This document shows positions 1 through 6,400 of a DNA stretch of 64,000 nucleotides, piece after piece (position 1 is the first letter of the stretch; each line of letters opens with the position of its first letter). The notes beneath the pieces were generated by a model, which saw only the letters and a list, made by a program, of their open reading frames with translations, did no database searches and had not been told where the DNA came from. A program made the position numbers and the translations under genes. The stretch comes from ZC4RG42 sp003242425 (lineage in GTDB: Bacteria > Pseudomonadota > Gammaproteobacteria > Burkholderiales > SG8-39), in assembly GCA_937907425.1 (NCBI GenBank), contig CALCIE010000029.1, positions 9,325 through 73,324 of the forward strand, in the 5' to 3' direction.

Positions 1-686
1 ATGATCAGCGGCTTCTTGGCGCTCTTCAGCAGGTCCAGGGCACGCTTGACGGCCTCGGGCGCCGGAATCTGGGCGGGCGCCGGATCGACGACCTTGATGA
101 GCGTGCTGCGGCCCACTTCCTCCGGCAGGGTTTGCGGGAACAGGCGGGCAGGCAGGTCCAGGTACACGCCACCCGGACGGCCGGAGCAGGCGGCGCGGAT
201 GGCACGGGCGATACCGACGCCGATGTCCTCGGCATGCAGAACGCGGAAAGCGGCTTTACAGAGCGGCTTGGCGATGGCAAGCTGGTCCATCTCCTCGTAG
301 TCGCCCTGCTGGAGGTCGACGATCTCGCGCTCGCTGGAGCCGCTGATCAGGATCATCGGCCAGCAGTTGGTGGTCGCGTTGGCCAACGCCACCAGGCCGT
401 TGAGGAAGCCGGGAGCCGACACGGTCAAGCAGATCCCAGGCTTGCCCGTCAAGTAGCCAGCGATCGCGGCGGCGTTGCCGGCGTTGACCTCGTTGCGGAA
501 GGAGATCACCCGCATTCCGTTGGCCTGGGCCAGGCGGGCCAGGTCGGTGATGGGAATCCCCGGCAGGCCGTAGATCGTGTTGATCCCGTTGAGCTTCAGG
601 GCCTCAATGACCAGATGAAAGCCGTCGATCTCTTGTGATTGCTGCGCGTCGCTTGCGGTGGCGACTTGGGGTTCAACGGTACCCAT
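1..686 (-). CDS. oxc: Oxalyl-CoA decarboxylase, N-terminal 228 residues (cut by window edge)
   Basis: ThDP-dependent enzyme that converts oxalyl-CoA to formyl-CoA and CO2. The start is the ATG at 686, preceded on the minus strand by an AGGAGAATTCC ribosome-binding region. Visible are the PYR domain with the catalytic ThDP glutamate in FRNEVNAG (about residue 66), and QGDYEEMDQ near residue 130. The Tyr-Glu of that motif matches the pair at the active site of Oxalobacter oxalyl-CoA decarboxylase, which separates it from acetolactate synthase and other ThDP paralogues. The reading frame is open to the window edge, so the C-terminal half is missing only because the window ends. It is divergent from the Crp/Fnr regulator, with a Crp/Fnr-type palindrome between them. 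The formyl-CoA transferase partner is not in view. Confidence 0.93.
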   Translation of the reverse strand, partial: MGTVEPQVATASDAQQSQEIDGFHLVIEALKLNGINTIYGLPGIPITDLARLAQANGMRVISFRNEVNAGNAAAIAGYLTGKPGICLTVSAPGFLNGLVALANATTNCWPMILISGSSEREIVDLQQGDYEEMDQLAIAKPLCKAAFRVLHAEDIGVGIARAIRAACSGRPGGVYLDLPARLFPQTLPEEVGRSTLIKVVDPAPAQIPAPEAVKRALDLLKSAKKPLI

Positions 687-776
687 GGAATTCTCCTATT
701 TGGGGCTAATTGCCCTGCTGGCGGCGGGAAATCCTGCACCACAGCAGAGCCAGAAGGTTCGGTAAAAACGTAGCCT

Positions 777-819
777 AGCATAGGCAATGCAAGGGCCGAT
801 CAACCTTGACTGAGGTCAA
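777..819 (-). promoter_or_regulatory. Class II Crp/Fnr-type promoter of oxc
   Basis: A perfect inverted repeat CCTTGAC-TGAG-GTCAAGG has its 14-bp core TTGAC-N4-GTCAA at 806-819. On the minus strand a -10-like hexamer TATGCT lies at 782-777. The palindrome centre (812.5) is 33 bp from the hexamer centre, which puts the protein near -42, the class II activation position. No matching -10 is found at the same spacing toward the regulator gene, so activation is predicted for oxc only. Autoregulation of the regulator is possible but not shown. Confidence 0.75.
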
Positions 820-889
820 GGATTACGGCTCTAATTGAGCGTTTTGGGCGGTATGCGAGCCCGTTGCTGTATCCCGTGACTGTAATCGC

Positions 890-1501
890 ATGTCTAGTAT
901 CGCGACTCACCCACTGCGCAACACCATCCGCCTGGAACTCAAGAATAACTTGATCCTCGGCGGCATGTCACAGGAGGCGTGGGACGATCTCGAGCCCCGG
1001 CTGGAGATCGTCGAGTACCGCAAGGGCGATCTGCTGGTCCATCAGGGCGGGCACCAGATGGAACAGTTCTTCATCCTGGAGGGCATCCTCAAGCGCGTCG
1101 TCAGCAACGCCGAGGGCAAAGAGATGATCCTCCGCTTCGCCGCCGAAAGCGACATGGACACCTCCTATGCGGCCTGGCGGCTCAAGACCCCCGTCCCCTA
1201 CAGCATCGTTGCCGTCACCAAGGTCCGGATGGCGAAATTGAGCATGCAGAGCTGGGTGGAGTTCCTCGACCGGCATCCGGACGTTAAAGCCCGCTTCGAG
1301 TACGAGGTCATGCACCTGATGTCGGAAGTCATGGCGCATACCATCACCCTGCACCTGCTCGATGCGCCCGGCCGTCTGGCTCGCTTCCAGCGCAAGCACC
1401 GCCACCTGATCGGCCGCATCCCGAACAAGGAATTGGCCTCCTACCTCAATCTCACCCCTGAAACGCTGTCCCGCCTGAAACAGAAGCATTCCATCGCCTG
1501 A
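890..1501 (+). CDS. Crp/Fnr-family transcriptional regulator, cysteine-free
   Basis: A 203-residue cyclic-nucleotide-binding-fold regulator, shorter than typical FNR or CRP (about 210-250). The N-terminal beta-roll runs to about residue 120, followed by the long dimerisation helix and a C-terminal winged helix. The recognition helix reads LTPETLSRLKQ, with the E-x-x-S-R pattern that FNR and FixK proteins use to read TTGA half-sites. The protein has no cysteine at all, so it cannot hold an FNR-type Fe-S cluster. It also lacks the CRP cAMP signature (RxS). Divergent from oxc, it is the obvious candidate to bind the TTGA(C/T)-N4-(G/A)TCAA palindromes before oxc, tctC, fhs, the fdh operon and sucC. 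The effector is unknown; oxalate or a CoA thioester is inference. Confidence 0.9.
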   Translation: MSSIATHPLRNTIRLELKNNLILGGMSQEAWDDLEPRLEIVEYRKGDLLVHQGGHQMEQFFILEGILKRVVSNAEGKEMILRFAAESDMDTSYAAWRLKTPVPYSIVAVTKVRMAKLSMQSWVEFLDRHPDVKARFEYEVMHLMSEVMAHTITLHLLDAPGRLARFQRKHRHLIGRIPNKELASYLNLTPETLSRLKQKHSIA

Positions 1502-1555
1502 GGCGCCTGTACGTGCCTACGGTCCCGCCACACGCGCAATCTGCACGCGTCGCGG

Positions 1556-1590
1556 CAAAAAAAAACGGCCCTCCAACCGGAGGGCCGTTT
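1556..1590 (-). terminator. Intrinsic terminator of the tctCBA operon
   Basis: Stem AACGGCCCTCC / GGAGGGCCGTT with loop AACC at 1564-1589. On the minus strand it is followed by an uninterrupted run of T (the A run at 1557-1564). Read on the plus strand it could also help stop the regulator gene, with a weaker T tract. A second small hairpin (CCCGGC-AAT-GCCGGG, 1601-1615) lies between it and the tctA stop. Confidence 0.88.
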
Positions 1591-1625
1591 CAGTTGGGCG
1601 CCCGGCAATGCCGGGCTGGTGGCGC

Positions 1626-3128
1626 TTAGGCTGCCGCAGGCTTCCGCAGCTTGGCGATGAAGCCCTGCACCATCGGCAGGAACAGCAGGAACAGCGACAG
1701 CGCCGTGATGCTGCCGACCAGGTAGTTCGAGAAGAAGATCGACAGCTCGCCCTGCGAGTAGAGCATGGACTGGCGGAACGCGTCTTCGGCGCGGTTGCCC
1801 AGCACGATCGCCAGAACCAGCGGCGCCAGCGGGTAGTTCAGCTTGCGCAGCAGGTAACCGAAGACCCCGAAGACGACCATCATATAGATGTCGAAGACCG
1901 AGTTCGCCACGGTGTAGGCACCGATCGAGCAGACCGCCAGGATGATCGGCGCGATGATCGCGAACGGGATCCGCAGGATCGCCGCGAAGAACGGCACGCA
2001 GGTCAGCACGATGATCAGACCGACCACGTTACCGAGGTACATGGAGGCGATCAGACCCCACACGAAGTCGGCCTGCTCCTGGAAGAGCAGCGGACCGGGC
2101 TGCAGACCCCAGATCAGCAGACCGCCGAGCAGCACCGCCGCGGTGGGCGAACCCGGCACGCCGAGGGTGATCATCGGCAGCAGCGCGGAGGTACCGGCAG
2201 CGTGCGCCGCGGTTTCCGGCGCCACGATACCTTCCATCTCGCCCTTGCCGAAGTTGTCCGGGTTCTTGGCGAAGCGCTTGGCCACGCCATAGCTCATGAA
2301 GGACGCGGGCGTCGCACCGCCGGGCACAATCCCCATGAAGCAGCCCACGGCCGAACCGCGCAGGAAGGTCCCCCAGTACTGCGGCAGCTGCTTCCAGGTG
2401 TTCAGCACGATCTTCAGGTCGATCTTGGCCTTGGCGCCCTTGAACTCGAGGCCCTCTTCCATCGTCAGCAGGATCTCGCCGATACCGAACAGGCCGATCA
2501 CCGCGATCAGGAAGTCGAAGCCCTTGAGCAGGTCGGTGAAGCCGAAGGTCAGACGCAGCTGACCGGTCACGGTGTCCATGCCGACAGCCGACAGCGTGAA
2601 GCCGACCATCATGGCGACGATGGTCTTCAGCGCCGCGCCCTTGGCCATGCCCACGAACGCGCAGAAGGTGAGCAGGTACACCGAGAAGAACTCGGGCGGA
2701 CCGAAGCTCAGCGCGAACTCGGCGATGATGGGCGACAGGAAGGTGATGAGAATCACCGCCACGATCGCGCCCACGAACGAGGACGTGAACGCGGCCGTCA
2801 ACGCACCGCCGGGGTTGCCCTTCTGGGCCAGCGGATAACCGTCGAAGGTCGTCGCCACCGACCAGGGCTCGCCGGGGATGTTGAACAGGATGGAGGTCAT
2901 CGCCCCGCCGAACAACGCACCCCAGTAGATGCACGACAGCATGATGATCGCCGAGGTCGGCGGCATGGTGAAGGTCAACGGCAGCAGAATGGCAATACCG
3001 TTCGCGCCGCCCAAGCCCGGCAACACGCCGATGAGCACACCGAGAACAATCCCGATGACCATCAGCATCAAGTTAAACGGCGAAATGACGACGCCGAAAC
3101 CTTGGAATAACAGTCCTAGCTCTTCCAC
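1626..3128 (-). CDS. tctA: Tripartite tricarboxylate transporter, large permease subunit TctA
   Basis: A 500-residue polytopic membrane protein of the TctA family, full length for the family, with about 11-12 hydrophobic segments. The N-terminal segment LPGLGGANGIAILLPLTF and the repeated GxPGSPTAAVLLGGLLIWGLQPGP region are family hallmarks. It forms the channel of a secondary carboxylate importer together with TctB and the periplasmic receptor TctC, encoded just upstream in the same direction. The substrate cannot be read from the sequence. The Crp/Fnr site shared with oxc, fhs and fdh suggests oxalate or another small carboxylate. Confidence 0.94.
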   Translation of the reverse strand: MEELGLLFQGFGVVISPFNLMLMVIGIVLGVLIGVLPGLGGANGIAILLPLTFTMPPTSAIIMLSCIYWGALFGGAMTSILFNIPGEPWSVATTFDGYPLAQKGNPGGALTAAFTSSFVGAIVAVILITFLSPIIAEFALSFGPPEFFSVYLLTFCAFVGMAKGAALKTIVAMMVGFTLSAVGMDTVTGQLRLTFGFTDLLKGFDFLIAVIGLFGIGEILLTMEEGLEFKGAKAKIDLKIVLNTWKQLPQYWGTFLRGSAVGCFMGIVPGGATPASFMSYGVAKRFAKNPDNFGKGEMEGIVAPETAAHAAGTSALLPMITLGVPGSPTAAVLLGGLLIWGLQPGPLLFQEQADFVWGLIASMYLGNVVGLIIVLTCVPFFAAILRIPFAIIAPIILAVCSIGAYTVANSVFDIYMMVVFGVFGYLLRKLNYPLAPLVLAIVLGNRAEDAFRQSMLYSQGELSIFFSNYLVGSITALSLFLLFLPMVQGFIAKLRKPAAA

Positions 3129-3156
3129 GGAAGCTCTCCCGAAAAACCCTTTTCTA

Positions 3157-3660
3157 TTAGTTCAGCCCCAGCATTGCTTCCAGCGGACCTTTCGGCAGCG
3201 GAACGCGGAACCAGATCTCAAACGTCGGATACAAGACGGCTGTCACGCCGATGCTGACGGCGCCGGCCTTGATGATGTTGTATTTCCCGATCCACATCAT
3301 GAAGAACCCGATGAACAGGATCATCGACACGTAGATTCCGATGAGGGGAACCAGCGCCACATAGATGATGGACGGGACCAGCACCTTCAGCACCAGCTTG
3401 AACTGTTGGACCGACACGAAGGTCTCGGCGGCGGCTTTCTTGTCACGCAATCCGATCAAGAAAATCCCAATGGACGCCAGGATGACGAACAGGGACGTGT
3501 AGAACGGGAAGTACCCCGATTCCGGCCCGAAGTCACCCCACCCCGCACCGAGCTTCAACGAATCCCACAGGGTGATGGAGGCCAAAATGATGAAGAACGC
3601 GCTTACGAGCAACTCGGCCGCGCGCGTCGTCAGAAGAGGACGATCATTCGACTCATGCAT
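3157..3660 (-). CDS. tctB: Tripartite tricarboxylate transporter, small permease subunit TctB
   Basis: A 167-residue membrane protein with four hydrophobic segments, typical of TctB. A longer reading frame runs back to 3756, but that extension crosses a GC-rich terminator hairpin. The ATG at 3660 (MHESNDRPLL), with AGGA about nine bases upstream, is the better start. It lies 28 bp upstream of tctA. Separation from tctC by two stem-loops, one with a T tract, suggests that far less tctBA than tctC message is made, which matches the excess of receptor over permease usual in this family. Confidence 0.9.
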   Translation of the reverse strand: MHESNDRPLLTTRAAELLVSAFFIILASITLWDSLKLGAGWGDFGPESGYFPFYTSLFVILASIGIFLIGLRDKKAAAETFVSVQQFKLVLKVLVPSIIYVALVPLIGIYVSMILFIGFFMMWIGKYNIIKAGAVSIGVTAVLYPTFEIWFRVPLPKGPLEAMLGLN

Positions 3661-3681
3661 GATGTGAATCCTGAGGCTTGT

Positions 3682-3748
3682 AAAAAGCCGCGGCCCCCCC
3701 GGCCGCGGCAGAAGTACTACCGTATGCCGGTCCTTTGCGGACCGGCAT
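3682..3748 (-). terminator. Tandem stem-loops between tctC and tctB; attenuating intrinsic terminator
   Basis: Read on the minus strand, just after the tctC stop, comes ATGCCGGTCC-GCAAA-GGACCGGCAT (3748-3724). It is followed by GCCGCGGCC-GGGGG-GGCCGCGGC (3709-3687) and then TTTTT (3686-3682). The second has the form of a rho-independent terminator and lies 22 bp before the tctB start. Because tctBA follow with no obvious new promoter, partial read-through or 3'-end protection of tctC mRNA is the likely role. Confidence 0.8.
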
Positions 3749-3760
3749 GCTTTCACGAGC

Positions 3761-4771
3761 TTACTGCTTGGCCAGGAAGCCCGCCGCCTTCATGAGCGCC
3801 TTGTGGGTTTCCTCGGCTTCCGCCACCCACTTCTTGAACTCCTCGCCCGTCATGAAGGTTTGGTTGAAGGCGCCTTTGGCCATGAAGTCCTTCCACTCGG
3901 GGGTCTCGCGGACTTTCTTGAACAGCTCAACGTAGTAGTCGACCTGCTCCTGGGTCACGCCCCCGGGCATGAAGATGCCGCGCAGCATCACATAGTCCAT
4001 GTCGACGCCCGCTTCCTTGCAGGTCGGGATGTCGTACCAGGACATGTCGCCGGCGACCTTCTCTTTGTACGGCATGCGCTCGTTGTCGAACACGCAGAGC
4101 GGCTTCAGGTTGCCGCCGCGCCACTGGGCAACGGCCTCGGCGGGGTTGTTGACCGAGGAGTCGACGTGGCCGCCGACCAGCTGGGTCGCCACCGTGCCAC
4201 CGCCCTTGAAGGGGATGTAGGTGAACTTGGCGCCGGTCTGCTGTTCGATACCGACCGTGATGATCTGGTCTTCCTGCTTGGAACCCGTGCCCCCCATCTT
4301 GTACTTGCCGGGGTTGGCCTTGACCATGTCGATGTATTCCTTCGCGGTCTTGGCCGGGTTGTCCTTGTTCACCCAGAGCACGAACTGGTCGAGCGCCAGC
4401 ATCGCAACGGGCGTGAGGTCACGCCAGTTGAACGGAACGCCGGTCGCCAGGGGCGTGGTGAACAGGTTCGACAGGGTGATGATGATCTTGTGCGGATCGC
4501 CCTTGGAATTCTTGACCTCCATGAAGCCTTCCGCGCCGGCACCACCCGCCTTGTTGATCACCACCATCGGCTGCTTCATCAGGTTGTGCTTCTTGATGAT
4601 GCCGTCGATGAGGCGTGCCATCTGGTCAGCACCGCCGCCGGTACCGGCCGGAACGATGAATTCCACCGTCTTGGTCGGTTCCCAGGCATGGGCGGGGGCT
4701 GCCGCAAAGGCTGCAGCCGTAGCGGATGCAATTACCGCCAATCGCAGCGGCTTGAGCGTGCGAAACGTCAT
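3761..4771 (-). CDS. tctC: Tripartite tricarboxylate transporter periplasmic receptor TctC (Bug family)
   Basis: A 336-residue periplasmic solute-binding protein. The N-terminal signal peptide (positively charged start, AVIASATAAAFAAAPAHA) is cleaved before WEPTKTVEFI. The Bug fold follows, with PAGTGGGADQMARL, the carboxylate-binding loop, near residue 41. A near-perfect Shine-Dalgarno AAGGAGGA lies just before the ATG at 4771. It is first gene of the tctCBA operon and has its own Crp/Fnr-type promoter. Aspartates in place of the usual serine or asparagine near the loop might tune ligand choice, but specificity cannot be assigned from sequence. Confidence 0.93.
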   Translation of the reverse strand: MTFRTLKPLRLAVIASATAAAFAAAPAHAWEPTKTVEFIVPAGTGGGADQMARLIDGIIKKHNLMKQPMVVINKAGGAGAEGFMEVKNSKGDPHKIIITLSNLFTTPLATGVPFNWRDLTPVAMLALDQFVLWVNKDNPAKTAKEYIDMVKANPGKYKMGGTGSKQEDQIITVGIEQQTGAKFTYIPFKGGGTVATQLVGGHVDSSVNNPAEAVAQWRGGNLKPLCVFDNERMPYKEKVAGDMSWYDIPTCKEAGVDMDYVMLRGIFMPGGVTQEQVDYYVELFKKVRETPEWKDFMAKGAFNQTFMTGEEFKKWVAEAEETHKALMKAAGFLAKQ

Positions 4772-4867
4772 GAGTACTCCTCCTTAAGTGGATTGCTGTG
4801 CCGGCCACCTGCTCCCTTGCGGGAAACTACCTCTGCGGTGGCTTTTGAAGGCTCGTTATTGCGCCGT

Positions 4868-4910
4868 ATTGTTCCCTACTTTTGCGCGCAAAACGCTTGA
4901 TCGCGATCAA
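4868..4910 (-). promoter_or_regulatory. Class II Crp/Fnr-type promoter of tctCBA
   Basis: The 18-bp perfect palindrome GCTTGAT-CGCG-ATCAAGC contains TTGAT-N4-ATCAA at 4897-4910, an exact match to the FNR consensus. A -10-like hexamer AACAAT (minus strand, 4873-4868) is centred exactly 33 bp away. This is the same spacing as before oxc, fhs, fdh and sucC. The predicted transcript start is about 4861, giving a leader of about 90 bases. Confidence 0.75.
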
Positions 4911-5060
4911 GCCCCGAAGCCGAATCCTGCGACCAATGCTCCGCCCGCAAAACCGGGTATGCGGCGCGGCCCGAGAGCCAGCGCCGCTAGTGTGCACCAA
5001 AATTCCAGCTTGTACACCTGGAAATTCGGGTATGCCCGACGCGAGGCGTCGGGGATTGCC
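4911..5060. other. Intergenic region downstream of the universal stress gene
   Basis: No gene is seen. It holds a hairpin CCCGACGC-GAG-GCGTCGGG (5035-5053) directly after the stress-protein stop. A weaker AT-rich stem-loop (AATTTCCAG / CTGGAATTTT on the minus strand, about 5001-5027) follows. Together they probably end the terC-usp transcript, although neither is followed by a long T tract. Confidence 0.45.
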
Positions 5061-5483
5061 CTACCGGACAACCAGGACCGGCACCTTGGACAGGTGCAGG
5101 GTCTTGGTCGCCACCGACCCCATCACCACCCCCGCCAGGCCGGTCCGGCCGTGGGTGCCCATGACGATCTGGTCCACGCCGTTCTCCTCGGCAAAACGGG
5201 TGATGGACTGGGCCGGATCCCCCACGACGATGTGGGTGGCGTACTTGGCGCCGGCAGCGTCCAGAGCCTCCTGGGCGGTCTTCAGTTCCTTGGCCGCCTC
5301 GTCCTGGTGGAACTTCTTGATGTCCTCGGCGCTGACGAAGCGGCTCACGTCCGCAGGCAGGGCGGGCTGGACGTTGATGAGATGCAGCTCGGCATTCGCG
5401 AGGTTGGGCAGCAGCCCGATCACGTACTTGACCGCTCGCAGCGCGCACTCGGAGCCGTCAACCGCTATCAGGATTTTTTTCAT
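5061..5483 (-). CDS. Universal stress protein UspA family
   Basis: A 140-residue single-domain Usp protein. It starts MKKILIAVDGSECALRAV (beta strand 1 and the adenine-binding Asp/Gly). The ATP-binding motif G-x2-G-x9-G(S/T) is visible near the C-terminus as GTHGRTGLAGVVMGSVA, so it is probably an ATP-binding Usp. It lies downstream of the TerC-family gene in the same direction with 56 bp between. The role in cells using oxalate or formate is unknown; stress or acid adaptation is only a guess. Confidence 0.92.
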   Translation of the reverse strand: MKKILIAVDGSECALRAVKYVIGLLPNLANAELHLINVQPALPADVSRFVSAEDIKKFHQDEAAKELKTAQEALDAAGAKYATHIVVGDPAQSITRFAEENGVDQIVMGTHGRTGLAGVVMGSVATKTLHLSKVPVLVVR

Positions 5484-5539
5484 GAATGTTCTCCTCGTCT
5501 CTTAGGTGGAAAGGCGGCTCGCGCCGCCCTCCGATCCGA

Positions 5540-6277
5540 TCAACCGGCCAGGTCGACTTGTTTTTCTTTCTCGGTTTGCCGTTTGGCAAGCGCCTTGCCG
5601 ATGGCAATCACGATGATCGCGCCGATGATGCCCGTGATGTACTCCAGTTTCACGCCGCCCACGAAGGCATGGCCGGCTTCATCGGTGGTGAAGGTCGACC
5701 TGACCCAGTCGGCAATGGCCGGGTCGGTCACCGCCATCTCGCCTGCGACGAAGCCCAGCAGGCCGCCGCCGATGGTGATGATGATCGGGAAGCGTTCCAT
5801 CACCTTGAGCAGCAGGGTGCTGCCGAAGACGACCAGCGGGATCGAGATCGCCAGACCGATGACGAGCAGCAGGAAGCTGCCCTTGGCCGCGGCCGCCACG
5901 GCGATCACGTTGTCCAGGCTCATCACCAAGTCGGCGATCAGGATGGTCCGGACGGCCGCCCAAAGGCTGCTGGCAGCCTCTTCGCCGCCCTCCTCCGACT
6001 CCTCGGGCAGCAGCAGCTTCACACCGATCCACAACAGGAGTGCGGCACCTGCGAGCTTGAGGTAGGGCAGTTCGAGCAACGCCACAGCGAAGAAGGTCAG
6101 GATGATCCGCATCACGATCGCTGCGCCGGCTCCCCCCCAGACCGCGATTTTCTGCTGGTGCGGCGGCAGCGAACGCGCCGCCAGGGCGATGACCACGGCG
6201 TTGTCGCCGGACAGGACGATGTTGATGCCGATGATCTTCATCAGCCCCGCCCAAAATTCAGGTGATCCGAACTCCAT
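5540..6277 (-). CDS. TerC family integral membrane protein (YjbE type)
   Basis: A 245-residue protein with about seven transmembrane segments. It carries two TerC signatures, INIVLSGDNAVVIALA (residues 16-31) and IADLVMSLDNVIAVAAA, whose acidic/Asn residues within the membrane define the family. The length and pattern match the YjbE subgroup, associated in several bacteria with metal (often Mn) homeostasis. No yybP-ykoY Mn riboswitch is visible upstream. The start ATG at 6277 has AGGAGA six bases before it. A short hairpin-rich gap (GGCGGCTCGCGCCGCC, 5512-5527) separates it from the following usp gene. Confidence 0.88.
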   Translation of the reverse strand: MEFGSPEFWAGLMKIIGINIVLSGDNAVVIALAARSLPPHQQKIAVWGGAGAAIVMRIILTFFAVALLELPYLKLAGAALLLWIGVKLLLPEESEEGGEEAASSLWAAVRTILIADLVMSLDNVIAVAAAAKGSFLLLVIGLAISIPLVVFGSTLLLKVMERFPIIITIGGGLLGFVAGEMAVTDPAIADWVRSTFTTDEAGHAFVGGVKLEYITGIIGAIIVIAIGKALAKRQTEKEKQVDLAG

Positions 6278-6316
6278 AGCGTTGTCTCCTAGTCAATGAA
6301 AATCGTTATTTGCTCT

Positions 6317-6384
6317 CCCCGGCTACGAGTGGCCGGGGCGCTTATGAAAACGCCGGGCAAGCGCTTGCGCACGTGCCCGGCGTT
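6317..6384 (-). terminator. Terminator region downstream of fhs
   Basis: An 11-bp stem AACGCCGGGCA / TGCCCGGCGTT (6349-6359 with 6374-6384) follows the fhs stop on the minus strand and is trailed by TTC. A second stem CCCCGGC / GCCGGGG lies at 6317-6338. Together they should isolate fhs from the terC-usp unit, which then needs its own promoter in the roughly 40 bp before 6277. Confidence 0.7.
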
Positions 6385-6400
6385 CCACCTTCACGGAAGC

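Noticed and set aside
1608..3110. Long plus-strand frame of 500 codons rich in His, Arg, Gln and Asp
   Set aside because: It is the exact antisense shadow of tctA, with composition typical of high-GC antisense frames and no membrane or catalytic motif. Similar frames opposite fhs, fdh, sucC/sucD, yhdP and the first TonB receptor were dropped for the same reason.
4911..5060. Riboswitch or small RNA downstream of the stress gene
   Set aside because: Only two simple hairpins are present, without a known conserved core. Transcription ends are the simpler explanation.
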